From Aestuariivivens insulae (GTDB lineage: Bacteria > Bacteroidota > Bacteroidia > Flavobacteriales > Flavobacteriaceae): a stretch of DNA of 64,000 bases. The DNA is taken from contig NZ_JAKMCS010000001.1 of assembly GCF_022662195.1 (NCBI RefSeq), positions 558,001-622,000 of the forward strand. The letters run 5' to 3'. The position numbers and the translations under genes are program-made. A model generated the notes under the pieces. The model was not told the origin of the DNA. It saw only the letters and a program-made list of their open reading frames with translations, and made no database searches. Below, piece by piece: positions 18,525-29,642 of the stretch; position 1 is the first letter of the stretch; every line of letters starts with the position of its first letter.

Positions 18525-19649
18525 ATGAAATATCAAAAAAGACAAAGTGCCATCATTCTTCTAGCAGATGGTACCATTTTTCACGGTAAAGCAGTAGGAA
18601 ATAAACAAGGAACGGCATTTGGTGAAGTGTGTTTTAATACAGGAATGACCGGATACCAAGAAATTTTCACCGATCCATCTTATTACGGACAATTAATGGT
18701 AGCTACCAATGCCCATATTGGTAATTACGGTACCAATGTAGATGAAGTAGAATCAGATTCTATCAAAATTGCTGGCCTTATAGTTAAAAATTTTAGCTAC
18801 GATTATTCAAGAGACAATGCCGATGCATCTTTAGAAGAATTTTTGGATAAAAATAACCTATTAGCTATTTCGGATGTAGATACTAGAGCTTTGGTTAGTT
18901 ATATAAGGGATAATGGAGCCATGAATGCGGTTATTTCAACCGAAGTAGATAACATTGAAGGCCTTAAAAAGCAATTGGCAGAAGTGCCAAATATGGAAGG
19001 TTTGGAACTGGCATCGAAAGTGTCGACTAAAGAACCATATTATTTTGGTGATGAAAATGCAACATACAAGGTGGCGGCTCTAGATATAGGAATAAAGAAG
19101 AACATTCTTAGAAACATTGCAAAACGAGATGTCTATATTAAAGTGTTTCCATACAATTCAAAATTTGAAGATTTAGAAGCATTCAATCCAGATGGCTATT
19201 TCTTATCCAATGGCCCTGGGGACCCTGAGCCTTTAAAAGAAGCTCAGGCCGTGGCTAAAGAAATCATCAAACGCAATTTACCTTTATTCGGTATTTGTTT
19301 GGGGCATCAAGTAATAGCGCTTGCCAATGGTGTTTCAACCTATAAAATGCACAATGGACATCGAGGAATTAACCACCCAGTAAAAAACTTAATTACGGGG
19401 AAAGGGGAAATTACTTCTCAAAACCATGGTTTCGCCGTAAATAGGGAAGAGTCTGAAGCACATGAGGATTTGCAAATAACACATCTACATTTAAATGATA
19501 ATACAGTGGCTGGATTGGCAATGAAAAGCAAAAATTGTTTTTCGGTACAGTACCATCCAGAAGCAAGTCCAGGACCACACGACTCGTCCTATTTGTTCGA
19601 TCAGTTTATTGAAAACATTAAAAAAGCTAAGCTTTCAGTAGCAGAATAA
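18525..19649 (+). CDS. carA: Carbamoyl-phosphate synthase small subunit
   Basis: Glutaminase subunit that supplies ammonia to CarB for carbamoyl phosphate, the precursor of arginine and pyrimidines. 374 residues. The N-terminal CPSase domain (about 1-150) includes GEVCFNTGMTGYQEIFTDPSY. The class I amidotransferase domain has the nucleophile motif FGICLGHQV and the His/Glu pair in QYHPEASPGP. carB is not adjacent. Placement after rplQ is common in Flavobacteriaceae. Confidence 0.98.
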   Translation: MKYQKRQSAIILLADGTIFHGKAVGNKQGTAFGEVCFNTGMTGYQEIFTDPSYYGQLMVATNAHIGNYGTNVDEVESDSIKIAGLIVKNFSYDYSRDNADASLEEFLDKNNLLAISDVDTRALVSYIRDNGAMNAVISTEVDNIEGLKKQLAEVPNMEGLELASKVSTKEPYYFGDENATYKVAALDIGIKKNILRNIAKRDVYIKVFPYNSKFEDLEAFNPDGYFLSNGPGDPEPLKEAQAVAKEIIKRNLPLFGICLGHQVIALANGVSTYKMHNGHRGINHPVKNLITGKGEITSQNHGFAVNREESEAHEDLQITHLHLNDNTVAGLAMKSKNCFSVQYHPEASPGPHDSSYLFDQFIENIKKAKLSVAE

Positions 19650-19742
19650 GTTAATAAATTTAGGCTAAACTTCACTAAAACGTTATAGGTGCTTTTTTCA
19701 TCATTTGTTTTGAAATTGCATAACAGTGCTAAGATTAAGTCG

Positions 19743-19750
19743 TAAATTTG
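19743..19750 (+). promoter_or_regulatory. Likely -7 element of the eno promoter
   Basis: TAAATTTG, 31 bases before the eno start, matches TAnnTTTG. A well-spaced TTTG partner is not evident, so the call rests on this box and its position in the 131-bp carA-eno gap. Confidence 0.55.
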
Positions 19751-19759
19751 ATAAGTTAA

Positions 19760-21070
<1,311 letters not shown>

Positions 21071-21090
21071 GAACCTATTTAAAAATAGTT

Positions 21091-21127
21091 AAAAAGTGGT
21101 TGTTTTTATTAGCAATCACTTTTTTTT
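21091..21127 (+). terminator. Terminator after eno
   Basis: aaaaagtggttg (21091-21102) pairs with caatcacttttt (21113-21124) with one G-U, a 10-base loop and a continuing T tract. It is well placed 20 bp after the eno stop. Confidence 0.85.
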
Positions 21128-21244
21128 ATGCCCTAAATTTAACAATATATTAAATGATTAAATCATTGGTTTTTACGTTTTAAAAATAGGCTAATATTTC
21201 GTACTTTAGCGTTCCGCTTAATAACATAAAATTTACGTGAACTT

Positions 21245-22531
21245 ATGGCAAAAACTGCTACCATCGATATAGATGGCCAAAAATATGAGTTTCCTTTACT
21301 TACAGGAACAGAAAATGAAGTTGCAATAGATATAAAAAGCTTAAGAGGAGTTACAAATGGAGTCATTACGTTAGATTCGGGTTATAAAAACACTGGGTCT
21401 TGTACCAGTAGCATTACATTTCTTGATGGAGAAAAAGGAATATTGAGATACAGAGGGTATTCAATTGAAGAACTAGCAGAAAAAGCAAGCTTTTTGGAAG
21501 TAGCCTACTTACTTATTTTTGGAGAGCTTCCAACTCAAGAACAAAGCGTAAAATTCCATAACGATATTAAAGCACAGTCTGTAGTTGATGATGATGTGAG
21601 GAAAATTGTAGATGCTTTTCCTAAGTCGGCCCATCCTATGGGAATTATTTCTTCCCTAACAAGTGCCCTTACAGCTTTTAACCCGTCTTCTGTAAATGTT
21701 AAATCGGAAGAAGACATGTATAAGGCCATCGTTAAAATTTTGGGTAAGTTCCCTGTGTTAGTAGCGTGGACCTTAAGAAAGAAACAAGGCTTGCCATTAG
21801 ATTATGGTGATAAAAATTTAGGCTATGTAGAGAATGTCTTAAAAATGATGTTCAAGCAGCCTAATGAAGATTATGTACAAAACCAAGTTGTTGTTGATGC
21901 GCTCGATAAACTTTTAATCTTACATGCCGATCATGAGCAAAACTGTTCTACATCTACAGTAAGAATAACAGGTTCTTCACATGCAGGATTATTTGCATCA
22001 CTTTCGGCCGGTATATCTGCTTTATGGGGACCATTACATGGTGGAGCCAATCAAGCAGTATTGGAAATGTTAGAAGCTATTAAAGCCGATGGTGGAGATA
22101 CCAAAAAATATATGGCCAAGGCTAAGGACAAGGAAGATCCATTCCGTTTAATGGGCTTTGGACACAGAGTATATAAAAATTTCGATCCTCGTGCTCGTAT
22201 CATAAAAAAAGCAGCAGACGAAGTATTAGGTGATTTAGGTATAGACGACCCTATTTTAGATATAGCTAAAGGACTTGAAAAGGAGGCTTTAGAGGATTCT
22301 TATTTTGTAGATAGAAAATTATATCCTAATGTCGATTTTTATTCAGGAATCATTTATAGAGCTATGGGAATCCCTACAGATATGTTTACCGTAATGTTTG
22401 CATTAGGACGTTTACCAGGATGGATAGCCCAATGGCGTGAAATGCGCTTAAATGTAGAGCCAATTGGAAGACCAAGACAATTATACATAGGGGAAACAGA
22501 AAGGGCTTTTGTGCCAGTTGACCAAAGATAG
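21245..22531 (+). CDS. gltA: Citrate synthase
   Basis: Condenses oxaloacetate and acetyl-CoA at the entry of the TCA cycle. 428 residues, like the hexameric type of Gram-negative bacteria. The catalytic region is recognisable: HADHEQNCSTSTVR, GPLHGGANQAVLEML, and FGHRVYKNFDPRA with the second catalytic histidine. It has its own terminator and stands alone between eno and the arginine-modifying enzymes. Confidence 0.98.
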   Translation: MAKTATIDIDGQKYEFPLLTGTENEVAIDIKSLRGVTNGVITLDSGYKNTGSCTSSITFLDGEKGILRYRGYSIEELAEKASFLEVAYLLIFGELPTQEQSVKFHNDIKAQSVVDDDVRKIVDAFPKSAHPMGIISSLTSALTAFNPSSVNVKSEEDMYKAIVKILGKFPVLVAWTLRKKQGLPLDYGDKNLGYVENVLKMMFKQPNEDYVQNQVVVDALDKLLILHADHEQNCSTSTVRITGSSHAGLFASLSAGISALWGPLHGGANQAVLEMLEAIKADGGDTKKYMAKAKDKEDPFRLMGFGHRVYKNFDPRARIIKKAADEVLGDLGIDDPILDIAKGLEKEALEDSYFVDRKLYPNVDFYSGIIYRAMGIPTDMFTVMFALGRLPGWIAQWREMRLNVEPIGRPRQLYIGETERAFVPVDQR

Positions 22532-22558
22532 AACAGTCTTAAATTTATAATATTATCA

Positions 22559-22595
22559 AGCTTCATGGGTTTTTCATGAAGCTTTTCTTTTTTTA
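22559..22595 (+). terminator. Terminator after gltA
   Basis: A perfect 10-bp stem aagcttcatg (22559-22568) / catgaagctt (22575-22584) has a 6-base loop and a T-rich tail. It lies 27 bp after the stop codon. Confidence 0.85.
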
Positions 22596-22670
22596 AACAA
22601 TATTTTTCAGAATAATATAAAAATTGTGCAATAATCACTAGTTTTGGAGTTTTAATCTGGAGAATAAAAT

Positions 22671-23585
22671 ATGCTAAAACTTAATGTTAAAAATGAGACG
22701 TCTAGGTTAAGGGCTGTAATTTTAGGAACGGCCAAAAATAATGGACCAATCCCTAAAGTAGAAGATTGTTACGACCCCAAAAGTATCCAGCATGTATTGG
22801 CAGGAACGTATCCAAAAGAAGAGGATATGATTAAGGAAATGGAAGCGGTTGCAGCTGTTTTTAAAAAATACGACGTTACGGTTTTTAGACCAGAGGTAAT
22901 AGAAAACTGCAACCAAATTTTTTCACGGGATATTGCTTTTGTAATTGAAGATAAGATTATACGGGCTAACATTTTACCCAATCGTGAAGATGAAGTTGAA
23001 GCTATACGGTATGTTTGGGATCAAATTGATAGAAAAAACAGAATTATTTTGCCAGAAGCATGCCATGTAGAAGGAGGGGATGTGATGCCCTGGAACGATT
23101 ATATTTTTGTTGGGACTTACTCTGGTGAAGACTATGCCAGCTATATTACGGCTAGAACTAATAAAGAAGCAGTAACTGCACTTCGGGAATTGTTTCCCAA
23201 TAAAACGGTTAAAGCATTCGAATTACGCAAATCGAATACCAATCCAAAAGAAAATGCACTGCATTTAGACTGTTGTTTTAACCCATTGGGTAAAGGAAAG
23301 GCCATTATTCATAAAAATGGATTTCTAATAGAAGACGAATACGAATGGTTGGTAAACTTCTTTGGAAAGGAAAACGTTTTTGAAATAACTAAAGACGAAA
23401 TGTACGAGATGTATAGTAATGTGTTTTCAATTTCTGAAGATGTTGTTATATCCGAAAGGAATTTTACACGTTTAAACACTTGGCTTAGACAACAAGGATT
23501 TACGGTAGAAGAAGTGCCTTATGCCGAAATAGGAAAACAAGAAGGCTTGTTACGCTGTACAACCATGCCTTTAATACGGGATTAG
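22671..23585 (+). CDS. Guanidine-modifying superfamily hydrolase (DDAH/arginine-deiminase-like)
   Basis: 304-residue member of the superfamily that hydrolyses or transfers guanidino groups through a Cys-His-acid triad. The likely catalytic residues are visible: Glu134 in HVEGGD, His198 in LHLDCCF and Cys296 in RCTTMPLIRD, close to the C-terminus as is usual. Databases often name such proteins dimethylarginine dimethylaminohydrolase, but arginine or another guanidine could be the substrate. It lies 19 bp upstream of a CtlX-like gene, so the pair probably forms one operon for arginine or citrulline metabolism (inference). Confidence 0.85.
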   Translation: MLKLNVKNETSRLRAVILGTAKNNGPIPKVEDCYDPKSIQHVLAGTYPKEEDMIKEMEAVAAVFKKYDVTVFRPEVIENCNQIFSRDIAFVIEDKIIRANILPNREDEVEAIRYVWDQIDRKNRIILPEACHVEGGDVMPWNDYIFVGTYSGEDYASYITARTNKEAVTALRELFPNKTVKAFELRKSNTNPKENALHLDCCFNPLGKGKAIIHKNGFLIEDEYEWLVNFFGKENVFEITKDEMYEMYSNVFSISEDVVISERNFTRLNTWLRQQGFTVEEVPYAEIGKQEGLLRCTTMPLIRD

Positions 23586-23604
23586 TTTTTAATCGAAAAG
23601 AATT

Positions 23605-24540
23605 ATGCAACAAACCACAAATACCATTTTAATGATTCGTCCTTTAAACTATAGGATGAATGAACAAACGGCCGTAAACAATTATTACCAAAAAGTATTG
23701 GATAATACTTTACCGGAAACAGTTAATGTTAGAGCCCAGCAAGAGTTTGATACTTACGTTGAAAAGCTAAGACAGGTTGGGGTTAATGTTGTTGTTGTGA
23801 ACGATACCGATACCTTCGATACCCCAGATTCTATTTTTCCCAACAACTGGGTATCCTTTCATGAAAATGGTGATGTAGGGCTCTACCCAATGTTTGCCGA
23901 AAACAGGCGATTGGAGCGACGGGAAGATGTATTACAAACCCTGGAGAAAGAAGGCTTTGTTATTAATAATATTATAGATTATACCAGCGCCGAAGAAGAA
24001 GATATTTTTCTGGAAGGTACCGGAAGTGTGGTGTTGGATCGGGCAAACCGAAAGGCCTATTGTGCCTTGTCGGCGCGAGCCGATGAAGCATTATTTATTG
24101 AGTTTTGTGAGGACTTTGAATTTACACCTGTTATTTTTACAGCTTACCAAACAGTGAATAACGAGAGGTTACCCATTTACCATACCAATGTAATGATGTG
24201 CGTAGGTGAGACTTTTGCCGTTATTTGCTTAAGTAGTATTGATGATAAAAAAGAACGTAAAAATGTAATAAAACATTTGAAGGAAGATGGTAAAGAGATT
24301 ATAGATATTACCGAAGCACAGGTTAATAATTTTGCCGGTAACATGCTTCAGGTAAAAGCTAAAACTGGTACCCGTTACTTAGTGATGAGCCAGGCTGCTT
24401 ATAATGCATTAACCAAATCACAAATTCAAAAATTACAAGGCCATACACATATACTTTCCAGTTCTTTAGATACTATCGAAGCTTGTGGTGGCGGAAGTGC
24501 GCGCTGTATGATGGCAGAAGTATTTTTGCCTAAAGCTTAG
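23605..24540 (+). CDS. ctlX: CtlX-like citrulline utilisation hydrolase
   Basis: 311-residue protein of the arginine-deiminase fold, related to CtlX of Bacteroidota. FPNNWVSFHENGDVGLYPM and EEDIFLEGTGSVVLDR carry the conserved acid residues, HTNVMMCVG has the histidine, and the cysteine near the C-terminus is in ACGGGSARCMMAEVF. CtlX is known as an alternative enzyme of citrulline catabolism. It is co-directional with the DDAH-like gene 19 bp upstream. It converges on the histidine kinase gene, with only 6 bp between stop codons. Confidence 0.85.
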   Translation: MQQTTNTILMIRPLNYRMNEQTAVNNYYQKVLDNTLPETVNVRAQQEFDTYVEKLRQVGVNVVVVNDTDTFDTPDSIFPNNWVSFHENGDVGLYPMFAENRRLERREDVLQTLEKEGFVINNIIDYTSAEEEDIFLEGTGSVVLDRANRKAYCALSARADEALFIEFCEDFEFTPVIFTAYQTVNNERLPIYHTNVMMCVGETFAVICLSSIDDKKERKNVIKHLKEDGKEIIDITEAQVNNFAGNMLQVKAKTGTRYLVMSQAAYNALTKSQIQKLQGHTHILSSSLDTIEACGGGSARCMMAEVFLPKA

Positions 24541-24546
24541 TAAAGC

Positions 24547-26598
24547 TTAAGCCGATTTAGATTTTGGCAGTTGGACATAAAAAGTACTGCCTACATTTAA
24601 GGTGCTTTCCACCCAAATTTTACCATTGTTTAGCTCTACTAGTTCCTTACAAATGGACAGCCCTAAACCGGTACCCTTTTCATTATTGGTGCCAGTAGTA
24701 GTAAAAGAACTGCTTTTAAAAAGTTTGCCTAAATTTTCTTTAGAAATGCCCACACCCGTATCGGCTATACTAATAATACAGGTACCATTACTTATATGAT
24801 TTGAAACCGTAATGGTATCACCTTCATTACAAAACTTTAAGGCATTGGCCAATAAGTTTTGAATTACAATTTCAATCATGCTTCTGTCGGCATAAGCAAA
24901 GTCACGTAAAGAATGGTCAATTAAGTTAATGCCTTTTTGTGCCATGCGCTGCTCAACGAGTTTCACCTTATCCTCAAAAACCTCTTGTATGTCAAACAAA
25001 CTAGGTTTAGGTTCAAGCGATTGCATTTGTGATTTAGACCAATTTAAAAGGTTGAATAGTAACAATGAAGCATTGTTGGCATTTTCACTTAATTCGGGAA
25101 TTAAATTGTCAAATTCCTCTTTAGAAAGTGTATCGTCTTTTAATAAGTCTATAAAACCATTAATAGAAGATAAAGAGTCTTTTAAATCGTGGGATATAAT
25201 AGAGAATAATTTATCCTTTACATTGTTTATACTTTCTAATTGCTTTATTTGTTCTAGATTTGCTTCATGTCGCAAATTAGCTTTTAGATTTTTTTCTTCT
25301 AAATCCTGTACCAACTTAATATAGTCCATCCGTTTAGAATAGGTCATTATAATAAATATAATGGCCATAATGAGTATAGCTAATAGAATATAGAAGAAAA
25401 ACTTAAATAAATTATGGTCACTTTCTTTATCTTGTGATGGTAACGTACTTGTTTTGTCCTCTACATCAGTGTTTAAGTTTGATGCTGCATTTGTACCTAA
25501 ATCAGTGCTTAGCGCAATTTTATGGTCAACCGACTTGTCTTTTTCTAAGGATGCTTTTAAGCTATAATACTCGCGTTGCCATACAAAAGCACGATCAAAC
25601 CTACGTCTGGTCGAGTCCAATTGTTTCATCGCGTCATAATACCTAAGAAGTTCTTGTTTGTTGTCTAGGCGTTTTGCAATGGTACTGGCTTCATAGAGTT
25701 GGCGTTCGGCTAGTATTAAGCGTCCTTGTTTTAAGTTTAGGGCACCTAAATTGTTTAAGGAGGTTAACAAGCCTACTTGATTGTTGTTGCGTTTGTTTAA
25801 ATTTAATCCTTTCAGCAAATACTTCGAGGCATTGTCATAATCATTGAACTGTAAATATTCGCCACCCAACTTTGCAGAAACAACACCTTGAATAGAGTCG
25901 TTTTCAATATTAGCATTTAAAAGGTTTTTATAGTATTCAATAGCTTTTCTGTGCTCTCTCTTCATAGAGTACAAATCTGCTAATCTACTATAGGATATAT
26001 TAACCCTAGTTGTGTCGTTAAGGAGCTGTTGTAGTGGTAGGGCCTTTAAATAAAATGAAGAAGCTTTGTCGAAATCATTAATATTGTAATAAGCATCCGC
26101 TAGATTGCTATAAGCTAAACTCAGCTCTTTTTCCAGGCCTTTCTGTTCCAGGACTTTAATCGCAGACAAAGCGTACTGTAGCCCTTTGGTATAGTTACCA
26201 CGCTTAATTTCAATTAAACCAATACCGTTGTTTACTTTGGCAACACCTAAAGAGTCGTTAAGTTCACTGTATAAGGCTTTACATTTAGCATAACTGCTTA
26301 AGGCGTTTATATAATCCTTTTTGTGAACATAGATGAGGGCCTTATAATAGGTAATCTCGGCAAGCCCTTTTTTATAGCCTAAATCGGTGGTAAGCTTTTC
26401 TGTTTTGACAATAAATTTTACGGCTTTGCTATACTCCTTGTTATCGTAAAGAAGTTTTATAAGTTTTAAGGAAGTTTCGGCTTTTAATGAATCTTGATCT
26501 TGAAAGGCTAATTGTATCGTAAGGCTATCTATATCCTGGGTTTGCGAAAAACCTAAGAACATAGTTAAAAAAGCACCTAACGTAATTAATTTCCTCAT
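24547..26598 (-). CDS. TPR-containing sensor histidine kinase
   Basis: 683-residue membrane kinase of a type frequent in Bacteroidota. A signal peptide (MRKLITLGAFLTMFLGFSQ) is followed by about seven tetratricopeptide repeats (roughly residues 50-340, for example AYYNINDFDKASSFYLKALP). One transmembrane helix follows (FFFYILLAILIMAIIFIIM, about 398-416), then a HisKA domain with phospho-acceptor His470 in FSIISHDLKDSL. The HATPase domain has QNLLANALKF, DTGVGI and GTGLGLSI. No response regulator is next to it, so it is an orphan kinase whose target is unknown. The ligand or partner of the periplasmic TPR part cannot be told from sequence. Confidence 0.93.
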   Translation of the reverse strand: MRKLITLGAFLTMFLGFSQTQDIDSLTIQLAFQDQDSLKAETSLKLIKLLYDNKEYSKAVKFIVKTEKLTTDLGYKKGLAEITYYKALIYVHKKDYINALSSYAKCKALYSELNDSLGVAKVNNGIGLIEIKRGNYTKGLQYALSAIKVLEQKGLEKELSLAYSNLADAYYNINDFDKASSFYLKALPLQQLLNDTTRVNISYSRLADLYSMKREHRKAIEYYKNLLNANIENDSIQGVVSAKLGGEYLQFNDYDNASKYLLKGLNLNKRNNNQVGLLTSLNNLGALNLKQGRLILAERQLYEASTIAKRLDNKQELLRYYDAMKQLDSTRRRFDRAFVWQREYYSLKASLEKDKSVDHKIALSTDLGTNAASNLNTDVEDKTSTLPSQDKESDHNLFKFFFYILLAILIMAIIFIIMTYSKRMDYIKLVQDLEEKNLKANLRHEANLEQIKQLESINNVKDKLFSIISHDLKDSLSSINGFIDLLKDDTLSKEEFDNLIPELSENANNASLLLFNLLNWSKSQMQSLEPKPSLFDIQEVFEDKVKLVEQRMAQKGINLIDHSLRDFAYADRSMIEIVIQNLLANALKFCNEGDTITVSNHISNGTCIISIADTGVGISKENLGKLFKSSSFTTTGTNNEKGTGLGLSICKELVELNNGKIWVESTLNVGSTFYVQLPKSKSA

Positions 26599-27005
26599 AC
26601 AATATCTACATTAAACAAAAGCATTTAATAAATAGGTATTTATAGGAGACTTTCATCGAGGGAAATAAGAGTTCTCTACTAAATTTAAATGTATTTATTT
26701 TAGTGTTATAACTTATTTTACTTGAAATGGATAATTAATAGCATAACAAAATTTGTAAAATAGCTTATCAAAAGCTAATATTTAAGTTTTAATGCCAATA
26801 TATTAGATGAAATGAAGGGCCTAATTTCAGAAAAAAATCGATGAATAGATTAACGGTAAATATTATAGAATAACGACACTTTTGTCGATGAAATGCACGC
26901 TAAAATTACAACCCATAAATTCTTTTTAATTTGTATTTAAAAGGAATATGTTATGCTTTAGGTCAATAATTCATATATTCACGTTTAATTTTATGAATTG
27001 CTATT
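26599..27005. other. 407-bp AT-rich intergenic region
   Basis: It lies between the divergent starts of the histidine kinase (minus) and the small membrane protein (plus), so it should carry both promoters. No clean TAnnTTTG box is seen. A 'tatattca' step lies near 26975. A small inverted pair 'cgac acttt gtcg' occurs around 26875. There is no convincing gene. Confidence 0.4.
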
Positions 27006-27218
27006 ATGAACAAAACAGTAAAAATAACACTCTCAGTTACTGGTTTTGGGTTATTGGTCTATGGAATATATACCCTAATTGCACCTGAAGCCTCTATAAG
27101 TATAGGCAATTTTAGCTTGGAGGCCCAGGATAATACAGATGCTTATATAACCATAGCTTTTGGATTAGTGGCCATTGTGCTAAGTATGTTGGCTGGTAAA
27201 AATATTAAAAGGTTTTAA
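27006..27218 (+). CDS. Small two-helix membrane protein, unknown function
   Basis: 70 residues. Helix 1 is about residues 6-26 (KITLSVTGFGLLVYGIYTLI). A polar loop with EASISIGNFSLEAQDNTDAY follows, and helix 2 is about 48-64 (ITIAFGLVAIVLSMLAG), ending in Lys-Arg. The layout suggests an inner-membrane hairpin protein. No family is recognised. It is followed 40 bp later by a VOC-fold gene on the same strand. Confidence 0.65.
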   Translation: MNKTVKITLSVTGFGLLVYGIYTLIAPEASISIGNFSLEAQDNTDAYITIAFGLVAIVLSMLAGKNIKRF

Positions 27219-27258
27219 ATGTAGCTTGTTTCATGTCATTAATGGAAATCGTTTAAGG

Positions 27259-27669
27259 ATGGAGGCCGACATCAAATTAGAGTTTTTAGACCATGTAGCC
27301 ATTAGGGTAAAAGATTTAAACCGTTCTGTAGACTGGTATCAACAGGTTTTAGGGCTAAAGAAGTATCAATTACCGGAATGGGGAGAATATCCTGTTTTTC
27401 TTTTATCCGGGAAATCTGGAATAGCCTTGTTTCCAGCGAATCTAAAAGATCCAAAATTTGATTTTAGCTCCAGGAATGTAAAAATAGACCACTTTGCATT
27501 CCATGTTACCAAAGCCAATTTTGAAAAGGCAAAAAAACACTATACAGCGTTAGATTTGGATTTCAATATTCAGGACCACCATTATTTTCATTCCATATAT
27601 ACGAAAGACCCCGATGGGCATACCGTTGAACTAACTACGCTAGTGGTTGATGAAAATGAGTTTTATTAA
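27259..27669 (+). CDS. VOC/glyoxalase-fold protein
   Basis: 136 residues from ATG 27259. An upstream TTG at 27226 is in frame but would add an unrelated tail. One vicinal-oxygen-chelate module: LDHVAIRVKDLNRSVDWYQQVLGLKKY at the start, HFAFHV in the middle and DPDGHTVELTT at the end. The metal-ligand positions (His near residue 9, His in HFAFHV, Glu in VEL) are present, so it may bind a divalent metal. Substrate is unknown: it could be a glyoxalase, a dioxygenase-like or an antibiotic-binding protein. Confidence 0.85.
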   Translation: MEADIKLEFLDHVAIRVKDLNRSVDWYQQVLGLKKYQLPEWGEYPVFLLSGKSGIALFPANLKDPKFDFSSRNVKIDHFAFHVTKANFEKAKKHYTALDLDFNIQDHHYFHSIYTKDPDGHTVELTTLVVDENEFY

Positions 27670-27826
27670 GACCAAAATTTATATCCTCGTGTTAGCTCTA
27701 CTGAGTAGGACCCTGAAGTACAAATTTTACTCATTTCAATAGTAAAATTCACTTCGTTGTAAAAAACAATATGTACAGTGGGTTATAATAATAAGAGGAC
27801 TCCGTACTCATTTTTTATAAAAGTTC

Positions 27827-27834
27827 TATCTTTG
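27827..27834 (+). promoter_or_regulatory. -7 element of the argS promoter
   Basis: TATCTTTG matches the TAnnTTTG box, 24 bases ahead of the argS start. The region 19 bases upstream is T-rich but lacks TTTG. Confidence 0.6.
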
Positions 27835-27857
27835 CACACTTAATTAATCAAGGTAGC

Positions 27858-29642
27858 ATGAATCTTCAAGAGACTTTAACAGTTCAGGTACAACAAGCGG
27901 TAAAAGCTGCATTTCAAGTCGATATCGATGCAGTAGAATTTCAAGCCACCAGAAAGGAATTTGCTGGTGATATAACAGTGGTTATTTTTCCCATGTTGCG
28001 CTACGTTAAAGGCAATCCTGTGCAAATAGGCGAAACCATTGGGGATTATTTGGTAGAACACGCCACAGATGTTAAGGCTTTTAACGTTGTAAAAGGCTTT
28101 TTAAACTTGGAGATAAGCGATTCCTATTACCTTAACTTTTTTAATGATATCCGTACCCAAGACCATTTTGGTTTTGAACAAGCAAATCCAGAAGCGAAGG
28201 CTATTATGGTTGAGTATTCCTCGCCTAATACCAATAAACCATTGCATTTAGGGCATATTAGGAATAATTTATTGGGCTATAGCGTTGCCGAGATATTGAA
28301 GGCTTCAGGGAAAAAGGTCTATAAAACCCAGATTATTAACGATAGAGGTATCCATATTTGTAAAAGCATGTTGGCTTGGAAGCGGTATGGCAATGGTGAA
28401 ACTCCTGAAAGTACAGGGCTTAAGGGTGATAAATTGGTTGGAAATTACTATGTGAAATTCGACCAAGAATATAAAACCGAGATTAAAAGTTTGGTAGAAA
28501 ACGGGATGCCAGAAGAGGAAGCCAAAAAACAAGCTCCAATACTTATTGAAGCCCAAGACATGCTTCGTAAATGGGAAGCAGGCGATGAAGAAGTTGTAAA
28601 CCTTTGGAAAGCCATGAATGGCTGGGTGTACGACGGATTTAATGAAACCTATAACAACCTAGGAGTAGATTTCGATACCTTGTATTACGAAAGCAATACC
28701 TATTTATTGGGTAAGGAGTTTGTTGCTGAAGGGTTAAAAACAGGTGTTTTTGAAAAAGAAGAAGATGGTTCGGTGTGGTGTGATTTAACCCATGAAGGTT
28801 TGGATAAAAAAATTGTACAACGAGCCGATGGGACTGCTGTATACATGACCCAGGATATTGGAACGGCCATACAGCGTATCAAGGATTTTCCAGATGTAGG
28901 CGGTATGGTTTACACCGTTGGTAATGAGCAGGACTACCATTTTAAAGTCTTATTTTTAATTCTGAAGAAATTAGGATTCGACTGGGCCAAGAACTTATAC
29001 CACTTAAGTTATGGTATGGTAGATTTACCTAGTGGAAAAATGAAAAGTAGGGAAGGTACCGTGGTAGATGCCGACGATTTAATTGATGAAATGGCACAAA
29101 CCGCCGGAGAGATTTCTGAAGAATTAGGAAAACTGGATGGATATACCGAAGCCGAAAAGCAAGAGCTTTATAAGGTTATAGGGTTGGGTGCCTTAAAATA
29201 TTTTATCCTTAAAGTAGATCCTAAAAAACGTATTTTGTTCGATCCTAAGGAATCTATCGATTTCCAAGGTAATACAGGGCCATTTATTCAATATACTTAC
29301 GCAAGGATTCAATCCATTATAAGAAAAGCTAATTTTGATTTCGATGTCACTTTGAGCTCCATCGAAAGGTCTCTTCATGATAAAGAACGAGAGCTTATTA
29401 AACAGCTACAATTATTCCCTGAAGTTATACAAAATGCAGCAGAGCAACACAGTCCGGCATTAATAGCAAATTATACTTATAATTTGGTTAAGGAGTTTAA
29501 CTCGTTCTATCAAAATGTTTCCATTTTGGGAGCAGACAACCAAACCGATAAAATATTTAGGGTGCAACTATCCCAAAAAGTAGCATCGACCATAAAGAAT
29601 GCATTTAGTGTACTTGGGATTCAGGTACCGGAGCGGATGTAG
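27858..29642 (+). CDS. argS: Arginyl-tRNA synthetase
   Basis: Class I aminoacyl-tRNA synthetase that charges tRNA-Arg. 594 residues, full length. The N-terminal Add1 domain (about 1-115) is followed by the HIGH-type motif in SSPNTNKPLHLGHIRNN. The KMSKS loop has the ArgRS-specific form KMKSREGT. The C-terminal DALR anticodon-binding domain includes FIQYTYARIQSI and YNLVKEFNSFYQ. It has its own promoter and ends at a bidirectional terminator region. Confidence 0.98.
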   Translation: MNLQETLTVQVQQAVKAAFQVDIDAVEFQATRKEFAGDITVVIFPMLRYVKGNPVQIGETIGDYLVEHATDVKAFNVVKGFLNLEISDSYYLNFFNDIRTQDHFGFEQANPEAKAIMVEYSSPNTNKPLHLGHIRNNLLGYSVAEILKASGKKVYKTQIINDRGIHICKSMLAWKRYGNGETPESTGLKGDKLVGNYYVKFDQEYKTEIKSLVENGMPEEEAKKQAPILIEAQDMLRKWEAGDEEVVNLWKAMNGWVYDGFNETYNNLGVDFDTLYYESNTYLLGKEFVAEGLKTGVFEKEEDGSVWCDLTHEGLDKKIVQRADGTAVYMTQDIGTAIQRIKDFPDVGGMVYTVGNEQDYHFKVLFLILKKLGFDWAKNLYHLSYGMVDLPSGKMKSREGTVVDADDLIDEMAQTAGEISEELGKLDGYTEAEKQELYKVIGLGALKYFILKVDPKKRILFDPKESIDFQGNTGPFIQYTYARIQSIIRKANFDFDVTLSSIERSLHDKERELIKQLQLFPEVIQNAAEQHSPALIANYTYNLVKEFNSFYQNVSILGADNQTDKIFRVQLSQKVASTIKNAFSVLGIQVPERM

